Origin: Botryotinia globosa
Lineage: Eukaryota > Ascomycota > Leotiomycetes > Helotiales > Sclerotiniaceae
Assembly: GCA_014898425.1 (NCBI GenBank)
Contig: RCSZ01000020.1
Location: 124,001-188,000, forward strand
Reading direction: 5' to 3'
Length of the DNA: 64,000 nucleotides
Shown: one piece after another, positions 21,891-34,311 of the stretch
Layout of the letters: each line of letters opens with the position of its first letter
Numbering within the stretch: position 1 is the first letter of the stretch
Made by a program: the position numbers and the translations under genes
Notes under the pieces: generated by a model
Told to the model about the DNA's origin: nothing
Seen by the model: only the letters and a program-made list of their open reading frames with translations
The model's database searches: none

Positions 21891-22799
21891 TTTTTTTGTT
21901 ATTTATTTAATAATAATAATGTGATGATTTGTTGCTTGATGATTTGTTAATTCATATTTTTGTGAAATGGGGTAACGAGATTCGTGGTGGTGATTAGTAT
22001 AAAGTGCGTAACTTATATATGTTTTATTCGCTTGAATATAGGGGGTTGGAATGAAAGGTATCGGGGGTGAGTGAGTGTTCGGACTATCTTCTTCCATGAT
22101 TAGTTTATTCCTGTAATGATTTCTTCTTCCAATTTACTCATGGTGACTTTGTGATTATATTATATTGGCTATGTTGCCTGGTCCTGTGTAAAATACAACC
22201 TTAGAATACTTTAACACTTGTTAATTTCCACGTTGGGAATTGGGAGTTAGAAAAGATGAGGCATTCGATCAGATGATTACATCGCGAGAGCTACTCTCGG
22301 AGTTTCGAGGCTTGAGATTTGGATATGCGAATGGTAAGAGTTCCTGATTGTCGGGATTGTGTTCACACAATCATCTAGATAGAGGCTCTCAAAGGTACAA
22401 ACAGAATTCCTGATATTCCGGATCGGATTCAAAGTTTGAAAATATATAATGTAATCTTACGAGATGATTTGAATGGATCTAGACGAAAGCTTTTGGTGGT
22501 CGAGCTGCTGTTCGGACTCTTGGATACCCCTGGGAATAAAGGAATTTGGATGATTAACACGTATGACTTCAAAACTTCAAGCTTTTAGGGTTCAGAATAA
22601 AATCTTGATTGTAGATAGGGTTGTATAACTATATACACCGAATCTTGAGTTATAGAGTGGAAATCCCCATGTATTGAAGTATTGTATTGTGATAATAGAC
22701 AAGAAGGTTAGCCAAAGCTGATAAAAGGAGAGAAATAAAGATTTGCTTTTATTTGATCTAGGGTTTAAGTACACCAGGCATTGCCTGTACTATTATGTC

Positions 22800-23123
22800 T
22801 GTTGTATCGATTTTCGGTTGTGGTGAACCGAGAAGTTGGCCGCCGCCCCTTTATACTTACTATCGAGCGAATTTTTCATCTAACCTTAATGGCCGAGATT
22901 TCCTATTTCAGCCTTATCCGAAAGATCAGATAAGCTGAAGTTTACAGCCACGACAGTAATAGGGGTGAAGAGGTAAATCTGAGCATACCTACCTATTACC
23001 TTTCACACTGAGCATTGGGTTTTCGTGACATGATGATCTAATTGCAGATTATTTGTCCACTACCCGGTAATAGGGTTGGGATATGAAGATCATATCAATT
23101 ATACTGTTACATGGTATCAGGCC
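22800..23123 (+). mobile_element. Possible decayed Ty1/copia LTR end with primer-binding site
   Basis: At 23107-23120 the sequence reads TTACA then TGGTATCAG. This is the expected junction of an LTR ending in CA with a primer-binding site complementary to initiator tRNA-Met (canonical start TGGTATCAGAGC). A TGTTG-type LTR start is possible at about 22800, but its position is a guess. No gag, protease, integrase or RT frame follows, so at most a fragment remains. Only the junction is directly supported. Confidence 0.35.
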
Positions 23124-24040
23124 ATAGCGATCTTTCCATGTCATAAAGAACATCGAAAGAAGATCAAAAGAAGGGCAGGAAATGATGGGTGTCGTCTGGA
23201 TTGAAGCGAATGAGAGTATACTTCTCAAGTCGATATAAACTAATGACTTAGTACTACATCGAAAAATGTCACAACTAACAGGACTGTAGAGTTTTATTTA
23301 ACCATACTTGATGACTTGTTTTTATTCTATTCTTGATGTGATCAAAAGTACTACACTACTTGATAGACAATGCATAATCTGACTCTTGTCTGACTAACTA
23401 TTTCCTTGTGGCATTACCATCAAATCTTCCACGTTACATCAGAATTGATTATAAAGTTATAATCAAACTGACACATGCAATAGAGAAACTCCAAGGTGAC
23501 AAGATGTTAGTCCTCCCCAGATGTATCTTGAATGATCGGACGTCGACGTCAAAGGACAGTCAACTCGGACCATATCTAAATGTGCAAATCCTCCGATATT
23601 CCCCTGACTAGTGATCTTCTATGCGTCAGTCCGAATACGATGCATATCAACTGGTCAACTATGATCGATTTTCTGGGTTCTGTTCTCTTTATTCTATTCA
23701 TCTTTTCGGATTGATGGTTCGTGGGTTTTCTGATTTGCTAATTTGAACGTAATGCGCCTCAATATGAGCATGCGAGGATGCGAGGGTATTCGCATCTTAG
23801 CAATTTGAGTAAAAGATCTGAGTAAAACATCCTGTCAGTCTAGTACATGGCAATAATTTCTGGTCTTGGAAGGTGGCTCTGGGTAATATTAGATAGCAAA
23901 TTTGTAATGGAAAGAAATGTGCATGTTCTCAGAAGGAAATATGTAAGAAACTTCTAATCGGCTCCCTCATCCATTACAACAGCTTCCACCTTTATCTTTC
24001 AGTCTATCACTTTCTTTAATTGGGTCTCTCCATCTTTATC

Positions 24041-25743
24041 ATGTTTTCCTTGCTACTTGCAGGATCTACTTTCGCAGGAGCTGTTTACGCAGCTTCTAAT
24101 GTTTCAACCTCCCTTGCTGGGACAAGTGTAACGACCGATTACGGAACTTTTACCTATTCGGAGGCTTCAGCATGTGCATGCTCTCAACTCTCTACCAGTT
24201 ATCCGGAGTACCTCTACTTCCCAAATACCTCAAACTACACTTACTACAACCTTGAGGCATGAGATATCAGAACTAATGCGGATCCGGCTTGTATCTTCAG
24301 CCCTATAAATGCCGATCAAGTGGCAGCCGGAGTAGGAGTTATCAGTACTTGTGAAGCTCAATTTGCTGTTCGTGGTGGGGGTCATATGAATGTAAGTTTC
24401 TAGTAAATCTTTGAGGTTAGCAATCTTCCGCTGACGTTCTTATAGTTCCCTGGAGCCAGCAATATCAATGCTGGTGTAATGGTAGCTCTTGCTGGCCTTA
24501 ATTACCTTCAGATTTCCGCTGATAATACCACCGTGGATGTTGGTCCAGGTAATAGATGGTATGATGTCTACTCTTATCTCGAACCTTATGGTCGTCTTAA
24601 AACCATTGGTGTTCCTGGTCTTACTCTCATTGGTGGTGTTCATTACTTCAACAACAAATATGGATATGCAATGGACAACGTTGTCAACTATGATGTTGTT
24701 CTTGGAAATGGTACTCAAGTCAAAGCATCCGCAGAGTGCAACTCCGACCTTTTCTGGGCATTAAAAGGTGGTGCCGATCAGTTCGGTATCGTCACCAAAT
24801 TCACACTCAGCACATTCGATATCCCTCTCGTCAGCACTACGATCCAGGTATTCGACGAAAGTGGAATCGAAGCTTTCCTTCATGCTACCTGTGATTTAGG
24901 TGCCAACAACGATCCTTCGATTGCAGCTGGAGCAGTTATTACTACTACATACAATGCTACCATAGGAGCTATGTCAGCATCCCTCATAGGTGTTCAAGCT
25001 GGAACCGAAAGCCCCCCATCTAAATTCTAACCCTTTACAGCAGTTACGGCATTACAATCTATAGACAATGTTTCTTCAATGGCTGCTTTTGCAAAACAAC
25101 TCGACTCCCCTCTTCAAATGTTCCGGTGAGGTTTACACAATCTGTCATGAAATGATCACTGCTAATGTATAACTATAGAGTCGAATTTGCTGTTTATTTT
25201 ATGAAACCAAATGGAACTGTTCTCTATCAAATGTGGCAAATGTGGAAAGCCACAGTCGAGGATGTTAAAGATGTTGTTGGTTTCTACCCAACTTTCGTCA
25301 CAAATCTTGATCCTAAAAGCGCCAACACGATTGCAAAGACCAATGGTATTGGTAATGTGTGGGGAAGAGATGATACTGAGTCCGGTATCTGTAAGTTACT
25401 TCTCCTCATTTGTAAAATTTCCTATTCTATCTGAAGAGATACTAACATTAAAGGGTAGCAAATGAGCACCGGTTGGGATTTAGCACAAGATGACCTCCGC
25501 ATGACAACATGGATCCAAAAAGTCATACGAGACATCCATAACTTTGCTATCGCGAGCAATGTCTCGAGTGATGAAACAGATTTTATCTATATGGGTGATG
25601 CTGGAGGATGGTAGAATCCCTTTTCTACAATGCCAGCGGGAAATGTGGAGAAGATAATCACTGCTAGGGAGAAATATGATCCTCTGGGTGCATTTTCGCG
25701 TTTGAACTGGGGTGGATTTCAGCTTCCTTCTTCGAGAGGTTGA
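24041..25743 (+). pseudogene. Berberine-bridge-type FAD-linked oxidase pseudogene
   Basis: The gene model is recognisable throughout. It starts with a signal-peptide-like MFSLLLAGSTFAGAVYA. The FAD-binding segments are AQFAVRGGGHMN, VDVGPGNRWYDVY, GVPGLTLIGGVHYF, YDVVLGNGTQV, LFWALKGGADQFGIVTKF and the C-terminal YDPLGAFSRLNWGGF. Inferred exons are 24041-24391, 24446-25125, 25179-25390 and 25459-25743. In-frame stops are TGA at 24260, where homologues usually have Trp or another residue, TAA at 25028 and TAG at 25612. Similarity continues after each. The exon 3/exon 4 junction also fails to keep phase with the obvious acceptor. The enzyme family is secreted flavin oxidases acting on sugars, alcohols or alkaloids. 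This copy should not make full-length protein. Confidence 0.8.
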
Positions 25744-27295
25744 GATGATAGACAAGGAGGTCGTTGGATTGTATGATGGGAGTGTGACATACAGAGGGGG
25801 GGCTTGGAGATGATTAGCTATGGTGATGGGTTTGGTCGTTCATGTATGGAAGATGGCGCTGGCTATAGTCATTGTATATTATTCATATTTTCTCAAACTT
25901 CTATAGAAATATCTACTCGAGGTTACTAATACTTTTTGGTCATATGAAATTCCAGTGCTTCCAATAGTTCGGACTGCAGTCTATTTTATGATTCTAATGT
26001 GAAGAATTTGGAGGTACTACCATCGTCATCATGGATTCGTTGTTTCAGATCAATTCAATCATCAAAACTATCTCATTGCACCACGTGCATTGCACGAACA
26101 ATTTCACAATTTAGAAAAGATTGGATATTACAAATTTCTTCTTTCAACCATCGAGAAAAGGATGGTATAGCATGTAGCACAAGCGAACTCTTTGATTGTA
26201 CTCCTATCATTGTTCTACTCTAGAAAATATATCTACTTACCCATCACATTCCCGAGTTATTCAACAATCCCTTTCCCCTTCTCTTTGCAAAGATTCACCA
26301 CCCTCAGCTTCCTCTTCATTCCCTTCTCCCTGGTCCTCTTCTTTCCCTTTCCCCCTCCTTCAATTTTCTCAAAAAATCTTCCATACGTTGAATACTCCAA
26401 TCTATTTCATGCAACGCATACAGCTCATCTCGAAGCTTCAATATTCATGTCTCCGCGCCCTTCAACTCTTGCTTTGCGTAATAGATCTCTCAGCGAAGAA
26501 GATCAAACTTTTCTGATCTCTCTTTCTCTACATTACGGCTATTGTCGATATTACCTGTAGTCGAATCTAGGGATCGCCATCGCCGAGGTACAAATGGTAT
26601 CGTGGTTGACAGCTGAGCTACTGAGTTCTCCATGTCTGTTGGTATTGGAATGGCAACGACTGTCGATGATGGTGATGTTGAAGTTGATTCCAGAGTTGTA
26701 GTGGGAGGTTGGATTGAGCCCGAGACTGGAACTGGGTTTGTGACTAGCATTGCGATTAATCTTTGACTTATGTATGTTTGATAGAGAGCACTGAGAAGTA
26801 TGCAGTAGGAAACAATGAGAACTCATCGAGGGTCTTTATACGAGTTAAGTCTGTGTTGTCTCAATGAAATTTTGAATAGATGTTGTGTTGTTTCACATTG
26901 TTGAGAAGTGCATTATAGAACCCTGAGGACTGTGTGGAGAATCAGAAGAATGCTTTAGAAGAAACATTCTAGATATATCTACATAGCTTCATGAGATTTC
27001 AGGATCATACATGAAATCTCTTTGAGAATCTAGAATTATTGTCTTGGCCAATCGCAACACATTGACTTTAACAGGTTCATATCGATACTAAGTTTCACCA
27101 CCAAAGAAATGTCAAAATGGTTATTCAATCATGAGAAATACAACAAAATCATTCTATTGAGCACGAATTGAGATGACCTTGGAAGAGTAGAATGAAATTC
27201 TTGCTAAGTGAGTGTCAAAAACTCTTAAGATACCCCCCTATGCAACAAGACTCGCAAAAAAAAGTAATGCATGAGCACAGCTGCCCTAAATACTC
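25744..27295. other. Intergenic region; possible small Ser/Thr/Pro-rich reading frame
   Basis: Mostly AT-rich DNA with a T/C-rich stretch (about 26250-26360). On the minus strand, 26750-26490 could encode 86 residues rich in Thr, Ser, Pro and Val. That composition is seen in fungal wall proteins, but there is no signal peptide, no family and no splice support. I leave it uncalled. Confidence 0.4.
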
Positions 27296-28420
27296 TCAAT
27301 CGAACAATGCACCAAGGAAATATGTCCAGTAACCTCGTCCCTTCTTCTCCTCTTTCATCCTATCTATCTCCATTCGCAGCAAATAGGCTTCGTGCTTTTG
27401 TTCTTCATATTTTTGTTCCAAGCTAATCCATTTTCCCAAACTCTCTGCTGCATGTTGTCGGGCTTCGTCTCTTTCCTCCTGCGCCAGCTGCATCTCTTTC
27501 AATCTCACCAATGCATTTCGTTGCGCATCATTCATTCGACTCAATCTCTCAGATGCAAGCTGCAATGCATCATCTCTTTCTCTTTCTGCCAACTCCATAT
27601 CTTCAAATCTCTTGGCTGCGACTCGTCTCGCTTCATTGATCTCCGCTACTTTCTCGTTCTGCCATTCTGTGACTTCAACTATAAGTTGCTTTCCCTCATC
27701 CCTTTGTTTCTCCGCCTGCTTCTGCAATTTCAAACTAGCCTCTGCTTGTAAAAGAGCCTGATCTCTCTCCGCCTGCACCAACGCTATTTTCTCGCCTGCA
27801 AAAAGACCCGTCTTCCTCTTCTCCAATTTCGTCAGCTGATACCGTGTCTCCCACAATTCTCGCTTGGCATCATCGTTATCCTTCTCTATCATTTCGTACT
27901 TCGTCTTGGTTTCTGCGGCACTGAGAATTGCGTCATCTCTTTCCTTTTCTAAGATCAAGCTTTTTGACTTTTCCATCAAGAGTTGCTCAAGGAGATTGGA
28001 GCTGCGTTCCGTTGCTTCGTCTCGCTCTTTGACTGATTCGTCGTCTCTCGGGGCAGCCTCTCCAGATTCTGTCAATGAGTCGTCCGTCTGAGACGAGGCA
28101 TGAGTAATCATACTACCCGTCGATCCAACCGGAGAGGAAGGGCGACTTTCGATAGGAGAAGCAAAAGATGACTCGGTTGGTGAATTAGGCTCGGATCTTT
28201 TAGGAGACTCTAGTTCCCAGGAATTTCGGTGGTTAAATCGTGGATAATACGCTGGTCCAAGATCGACAGAGATAGGACTCGATGCTGATCCTGCCTTCTT
28301 GTAATATCTTGCAACATCCCTGGCGACGTTGGCATGTATGGAATCTCGAGAGGGATTATCAGATTCAGAAAGTGGACGGAGACGTAGGACTGGAGTACGG
28401 GAAGGGGGTGAAGATGACAT
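27296..28420 (-). CDS. Coiled-coil protein, 374 residues
   Basis: One uninterrupted exon. Residues 1-150 are Ser/Pro/Arg-rich and probably disordered. From about 150 to 360 the protein is a long charged coiled coil with a recurring unit built on (E/R)RD(D/E)A and A(A/E)xxL, for example AERDQALLQAEASLK, ERERDDALQLASERL and QEERDEARQHAAESL. The repeat spacing of about 30-33 residues suggests internal duplication of a heptad block. It ends with an aromatic tail, GRGYWTYFLGALFD, which could be a membrane or partner contact. I do not recognise a named family. The ATG at 28420 is the only start giving the full frame. The 5' flank (28421-29253) has no competing gene. Confidence 0.75.
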   Translation of the reverse strand: MSSSPPSRTPVLRLRPLSESDNPSRDSIHANVARDVARYYKKAGSASSPISVDLGPAYYPRFNHRNSWELESPKRSEPNSPTESSFASPIESRPSSPVGSTGSMITHASSQTDDSLTESGEAAPRDDESVKERDEATERSSNLLEQLLMEKSKSLILEKERDDAILSAAETKTKYEMIEKDNDDAKRELWETRYQLTKLEKRKTGLFAGEKIALVQAERDQALLQAEASLKLQKQAEKQRDEGKQLIVEVTEWQNEKVAEINEARRVAAKRFEDMELAERERDDALQLASERLSRMNDAQRNALVRLKEMQLAQEERDEARQHAAESLGKWISLEQKYEEQKHEAYLLRMEIDRMKEEKKGRGYWTYFLGALFD

Positions 28421-29253
28421 TTTCGTTTGGGGTGAAATGAGGTGTTGGAGTTGTAGACGGGAGGAAATTGAATGATATCCCTTTTCTTTATACTGTTATT
28501 CTACGCGATTTACGGACTGCTGCCATTTTTTAATTCTGCTTTCTCTTTATGATTTGCTCTGAAACACAAAAGTAGATATATGTGTTAGGCTTGGAAAGGA
28601 AAAGAAAGACATTTTGGCACACGTCCTCTGGTAACAATCATTAAAAATCTAGATCATTCGGACTTCAAAGAAACACTCCGTCGAAACATCCAGAGGAATG
28701 AAGACTGACAGAGATCTATTCCCCTCGACTTGATAGGGATGAAGATACTACAGAACAGTCATGAATGTTCAAGATGGAATAGAACAATACGGTATTCTTG
28801 TCCAGAAATGAATGAAACAATTAGGTGTCGATATCCAGGTTTTAATCGCAATGGAGTGCATATCTAAAACTTCTGTCGATACTGATCGAAGCCATATATT
28901 ATACAATCTTCATTGTTGTTAGGAATAGGGTTCAGCATTTATCATGAGAAACAACTAGATATTCTTACAAAATTCAGCTTGGAGTATACCCTTCTTTTTC
29001 GGGCTTCTTTCAAATTCGTATTTTGAGTCATTTGCTTTGAGAATTGCAAACATAAAGCTTTGGGAATTACCACCTAACTGCAACCCGGAATGGTAGAACG
29101 CATCTCATTCTTTTCCACAGTTAATGGTTATGCAAATGAGTGCCATTGAATTTTTCTACCACAGTATCATTTTGACCATAATTTATACATCTTACATTTT
29201 TGATGTCAGCTTAAATCTATACAAACGAGTTGCCACAATTAAATGCAAACATC
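28421..29253. other. Intergenic region, no features
   Basis: AT-rich sequence between the coiled-coil gene promoter and the 3' end of DIP2/UTP12, both on the minus strand. I see no gene or clear repeat. Confidence 0.5.
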
Positions 29254-32207
29254 CTAAGAAACTTGAACAAATCCTCTCTTTTTCTTGCTCGATCCATCGT
29301 CCTCCTCCCAAGTCTCCTCATCCACATAGTCCTTAGTCCCCATATCCTTGACTCTCTCTCCCGTAATCTTCAAAGCTGCCAAATTAAATCCCATCTCATC
29401 CTTCTGTCTCTTCAGACTCTTTCTCAAGTTCTCCTTAACACCATCTAACATAGTCCTCATAGTTTTACTTGAAACAATCTGTTTTTGATGCGTCTTCAAC
29501 ATGAAGAACAATATTCGACATGTAAGTGGTATGTTCATCTCTTTTTGGGCAAAAATGTTTAAAAATGTGAAGAGCATGGGGAGAGTGGAGAATGGAAGAA
29601 CGAGCAATGCGTCGTGAAGAGCTGCGGCTTTGATTTTCTGGAGAGTATTGAGAACATGTCTTTCGGCACTGATATTACCGAGAGCCATGAAAAGGAGGTT
29701 GCGGGCTGGAGGAGCTGTATTAGGATTAGTGGCTTTGGCGAGTTCATATTCAGCCATTAGTTCCAAATCGACAGTACCGATCTCAAGAGCTTCGACAATT
29801 TTTTCTCCAGCCATGAGAGTCTCGGTCGTTTGTTTTCCAGCGGCTCCAACTTCATTATCGTCATCTTCATCGTTCTTATCAGGATTCAGAGATGTTGTCA
29901 AAGTTGATTCATATAACTCTTCCAACTCCTTCTCCTTCTCTTCCTCAAGGAATATTTGCTCGTCAGTTTGTTCCCACACTCGGATACTTTTATCGTGACT
30001 TGCACTGACAAAAAAGTCACCTGTTCGACTGACTGCCAAAGCCCAGATTTCACCGTGATGACCATCTAATCTTTGGATTTGTTCGAATTTGTCGCCATCC
30101 CAGTACTTGATCATTTTGTCTTTACTGGTACTGAAGAAATGATGCCCATTACCATCTTGACTATGTGGAATAAATGCGACTTGTAAAATACTGTCCTGAT
30201 GTCCAAAGAACGCTTTGTGACAATCTCCGAAATCAAGACCCCAAAGACGTATATTCTTGTCAGCAGAGCAAGTAACAATGAGCTTGCTATCAAAAGAAAT
30301 ATCCATGTTAAGTACAGGCAACTTGTGACCATACAAATTTAAGAAGAGCTTTAGAGAATCAACGAAGAAAACCTTAACAGTATTGTCCAGGAGAGCCACA
30401 GCTAACAGACGTGCGTCTGGTGAAAATCTCAAGCTCAAAATATCATCTGATACTTTCAATGTTCTAGTATGGACAAGTCGTAGTTTTGGGGTTTTCCGTG
30501 TGGTTCCGGGAATCTCTTCCTGAATCACTTCGAAATTCCAGAATTTGGCTGACTTGTCTGCACTTCCGGATACCACAGAGCGACCATCTGGATGTACTTG
30601 TAAACTCCAAATGGCACCTTCATGTGCTTTGATACTCTCGATCATTGCAGTCGCAGTTACATCGAATAACTCCAGTTCCCCGGATTTGGTTCCAACTACT
30701 AGAATTTTATCACCCGGCAAAAATGCACAGCATAGGGCATAGCCACACTCAAAACTTCGTATACAAGTTCCCTTGCGAACGTTCCAGATTTTGATACCAC
30801 CATTAGATACTGATGCCAGCATTTTGTCGTCGGAACTCAGTGCCAACGCTCTTATATCTGCTCTGTGTCCTGGCATTTCGACCGATAGTGTTCTTGAATA
30901 ATCCGGCATTTCTTCGCTCTTAGATTTCTTACTCTTCTCTTTTGTGACTACTGTGTAGACCTCCAATTGATTGTTCGAAGTTGCTATAAGTAGTTGTATA
31001 GATTTGGTGCCTTTAATGCGTACCCAATCTATGGATCGAACTCTACCTCCCGTTCTAACAATGACGTACGGGACGAAAAAGTCTGTGATATCAGCAGTTG
31101 AAACGTCTTCGACCTTTTCATCCACTTCGTCAACTTCCATAGCTGACTTCTCAGTTGCAGCCAACTTTTCTCTTCTTCTCCTGCGCTTTCTTGCTAAACT
31201 TTTCTTTACTTCCTCTTCTGATCGTATCCTCCATATTTCAACCGACTTTTCCGAACCATGAACCGAAAAGTAGTCTAAGCGTGGGTGGAAACTGATTTCG
31301 AGTGCCCGATCTTTCCCTTGCCGATGTAAAATTCCTCTACCCTGGAGATATCGAGCTTCAACTGCACCCTTCACCTGTTTTGATAATTTGTATAGACCGG
31401 CTGTATCAATAGACCACACTTTCATTTCCCCATCGTTTCCAGCCGTGATACACCCACTACCATCCGGTGAAGTGCCTAAAGCCCAGCATTCTCCATTCGT
31501 TTGAGCGACATGAGTTTCGATACAGTGTTGAGATGTCATATCCCAGAGTTTGATGAGTGCATCCTTGCCGGTGGTGAGAAGGAAGCCTTCAGATGAACTG
31601 TCCTCCACATCAACTACTTCTTCGTCTTCACCAGATTCCTGTGGCGCGCCGGGTTGAATGAATTGGAGTCCGGTTATCTGATCCTTGTGTCCTCTCAATT
31701 TGAACAAGCCAACCTCAGCAACCAAGTCCCATACGATAACATCCGTATCTCTCGAACCACTTGCTAGCCGGACTCCAGATTTATCGAATGCTAGTGTAGT
31801 AATCGCAGACTTATGCCCGTTGAACTTGACTAGAATAGTTGCAATTTTCGAGTCCCATAGTCGTATACTACCATCCTCGTATCCGACGGCGAAAATGTCT
31901 ATGTCTGTTTTACTCTGGGCAATGGCTGAAACTTGAGATTTGCATTCATTGTCTCTCCATCGACTCAGAAGTGCTCCCGTCTTTATTTCCCAACATAATA
32001 CCTCCTCATTGGCAGCCACTATAGCTCTTCCCGAACCTGTATTTCGACTCGAGACGCCGGCTCCATCTGTTGACCAAACAACGTTTGAAGTACTCGAATT
32101 GACAAGACCGAATGATTTCGAATGCTCATATTTCCTAGAAGTGAGTAGGTCAGTAGTTGCCCATTGACATATATCATTTTGAGGACTTACAAGTAAGATT
32201 TAACCAT
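29254..32207 (-). CDS. DIP2: DIP2/UTP12 (WDR3), WD40 subunit of the UTP-B module of the SSU processome
   Basis: Two exons (32207-32191 and 32134-29254) give 965 residues; yeast Dip2 is 943. The 17-nt first exon encodes MVKSYL, and joining it gives the family start MVKSYLKYEHSKSFGLVNSS. The body is two tandem WD40 propellers with many SxDxxxxxW ends, for example SGSRDTDVIVWDL, SGSADKSAKFWNF, CSADKNIRLWGLDFGDCHKA and SASHDKSIRVWEQ. A basic KRRRRREK insert lies near residue 310. The C-terminal Utp12 domain (about 790-930) contains EALEIGTVDLELMAEYE and PSTLP-like helices. With Pwp2, Utp6, Utp13, Utp18 and Utp21 it forms UTP-B, which binds the 5' ETS and U3 for 18S rRNA maturation in the nucleolus. 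It is divergent from ARC35; the start codons are 323 bp apart. Confidence 0.95.
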
Positions 32208-32530
32208 ATTTATAAACTGGCGCAAAAGTACTCATATGCAGTTTGAGAACCAGAACTTTTTTTCTAACCTATGCGATAAAATTCCTTAGTGCTACCGATA
32301 AGCATGGGTTCCACGGGTCTAAAAGCGGCAGCAAAACGAAGCAATTACGCATAAGATCTCTCAAAGATATAATGCCGCTTTAAACCCCAAAGCTAAGCCA
32401 CCCGCCCCACGTCGTCAGCAACCTGAGCTACAACAACACAACAGGAGAGCAGCAGCTTAATTCCCCATAGTGCATTAGTAGTACTAGAAACATCACAACG
32501 GGAAATTCAAATTTCTCACACACCACCATA
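32208..32530. promoter_or_regulatory. Short bidirectional promoter between DIP2 and ARC35
   Basis: A stretch of 323 bp separates two divergent start codons, so both promoters must lie here. A GC-rich CCACCCGCCCCACGTCGTC stretch sits near 32400. No element can be assigned to a named factor by eye. Confidence 0.6.
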
Positions 32531-33755
32531 ATGCTTCTCCTCGATTACCAAAATGTACTCATTCAATCCGTACTCACGGAGAGATTCTCAGGGTTTGTGT
32601 AAACCTGTATCCTAACGCTCAGCCAAAACTAATTCAAGATCAGAGCACCACCGGTGAACATTGACCAAACTGTAGCCGATTTCGACGGTGTCACTTTCCA
32701 CATCTCGACCCCTGAAGCAAAGACAAAAATTCTCGTTTCCATACAAGTCAAATGCTACGATGAACTTGTACGATATGGCGCTCAGCAGGTTCTTGAGCGT
32801 GAATATGGTCCATACGTCGTTGCGCCGGAAAGTGGTTACAATTTCTCGGTGCAAGTGGATTTAGAAAGTCTGCCAGAAGAGAAGGGTATGAATGCCATTC
32901 ACTATGCATGGCATATGCTGATGCAATATGTTTCCAGAAGCCCGAGATGATTTGATTAGACGTATATCCTTATTGAAACGAAATGCCATGGCTGCGCCAT
33001 TCGAGCATGCCTTCACCGAATTCCACAAATTACAGGAGGAAGCATCGAAGTTCACATCTGAGGAAGCTCCCCAAGGTGTTAGAGAAGGTGGAGATGTTAT
33101 GGCAATTCATTACCGTGATGAAGAAGCGATTTATATCAAGGCCAGTCACGACAGAGTTACTGTTATCTTCAGTACAGTATTCCGCGAAGAGACAGATAGA
33201 GTATTCGGAAGGGTCTTTATTCAAGAGTTCGTAGATGCCCGAAGGAGAGCTATCCAAAACGCTCCTCAAGTATTGTTCAGAACCGACCCGCCATTGGAGC
33301 TTCAAGGAGTTCCGGGAGTAAAGGACAATGGCAGTGGAGATATTGGATATGTCACATTTGGTAAGCTCAAATACTCTTCTGTGGTATCGTGAGCTTCTAT
33401 TTCACCCTGCTAATACATACAGTTTTATTCCCTCGTCACCTCGCGCTTCAACGAAGAGATGAAGTTATTTCCCACATCCAAACCTTCCGTGATTACTTCC
33501 ATTACCATATCAAAGCATCAAAGGTACTTTCATGAAACACGGCCAATTCATGATTCAGTGTTAACTTCTCCTAGGCATACATTCACTCCAGAATGCGTAC
33601 ACGTACCGCAGACTTCTTGCAAGGTGGGCTCTCATTTCTGAAAAGTGGATTTTGCACATTACTGACGATTAGTAGTCCTGAGAAGAGCACGCCCAGAGAA
33701 CGAAGAGAAAGAGAGAAAGACAGCTACCGGACGCACTTTCAAGGTCCAAGGTTAA
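32531..33755 (+). CDS. ARC35: ARPC2/Arc35 (p34), Arp2/3 complex subunit
   Basis: Six exons (32531-32592, 32644-32885, 32938-33360, 33423-33523, 33575-33623, 33676-33755) give 318 residues, the usual length. It begins [12 protein letters not shown]. The family core is clear: [53 protein letters not shown] and [20 protein letters not shown]. It ends with the actin-contacting helix and tail [20 protein letters not shown], then [15 protein letters not shown]2 with ARPC4 makes the scaffold of Arp2/3, which nucleates branched actin at endocytic patches. The 52-nt second intron (32886-32937) is easily missed because its frame is open; skipping it would truncate the protein at 32950. Confidence 0.95.
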
Positions 33756-34311
33756 GGATAGAAGACAACTGGGAGTTTGGGGTAGGCGATTGTATGACAC
33801 GAAAATTGAAATTGAGCGATATTGCATACCACAAAACTTCTAGGAGTTTTTTGTTTTGTGAGTTGATACCATCTTGAACATCTTGTGATTCTGGCGTGAT
33901 TCTTTGGCATATTCCCCTTCTCAATTGTCTGTCTATTATTATTACACTTCTCGACCTGGATCAATCAAATTTCATTGTGAGAACTCCGTGGAACAAACAG
34001 TAGGTATATTTATTTCAAATGGATAAGATTTAACGAAGCCATTAATAATTATTCCATTGAGCAGATAACAAGTGAGCGTTTACTCTGTACACTGGTGGAA
34101 AGGACATGTGCCGACACCAGGCAATTGATCATCACGTGACTCACACATCAAACTTCGGTTTAGCCTCGTGTGGCGGGTGGCGGGTGGCTAATAACACGAA
34201 CTAGGTAGTGCTGCAGGTGGCTATCAAAGCTAATAGGTACCTTCCCGATTACAAAATCAATACAAAATTATCCCATCCAAACACCAATGCGCATCACTAC
34301 AACGCGCCAAC
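33756..34311. other. Intergenic region, no clear features
   Basis: This holds the 3' flank of ARC35 and the promoter of the SF3B1 homologue, both on the plus strand. A TGGCGGG direct repeat occurs near 34170-34185. Confidence 0.5.

Larger units (their letters stand above)
20914..24040. other. Long gene-poor AT-rich region with simple sequence and retroelement debris
   Basis: No credible gene is seen in these 3.1 kb. Features are a (TA)n at about 21225-21243, GGGGTTT repeats near 21435-21465, a degenerate purine-rich GATA/AAATA tract (about 21480-21890) and a likely LTR end with primer-binding site (about 22800-23123). Open frames are short and not protein-like. Confidence 0.6.

Noticed and set aside
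26490..26750. Small Ser/Thr/Pro-rich minus-strand frame as a secreted protein gene
   Set aside because: No signal peptide, no family resemblance and no splice evidence; only mentioned in the intergenic entry.
32654..32950. ARC35 ending at 32950 as a truncated protein
   Set aside because: The stop is inside a 52-nt intron (32886-32937); removing it restores the conserved ARPC2 sequence in phase.
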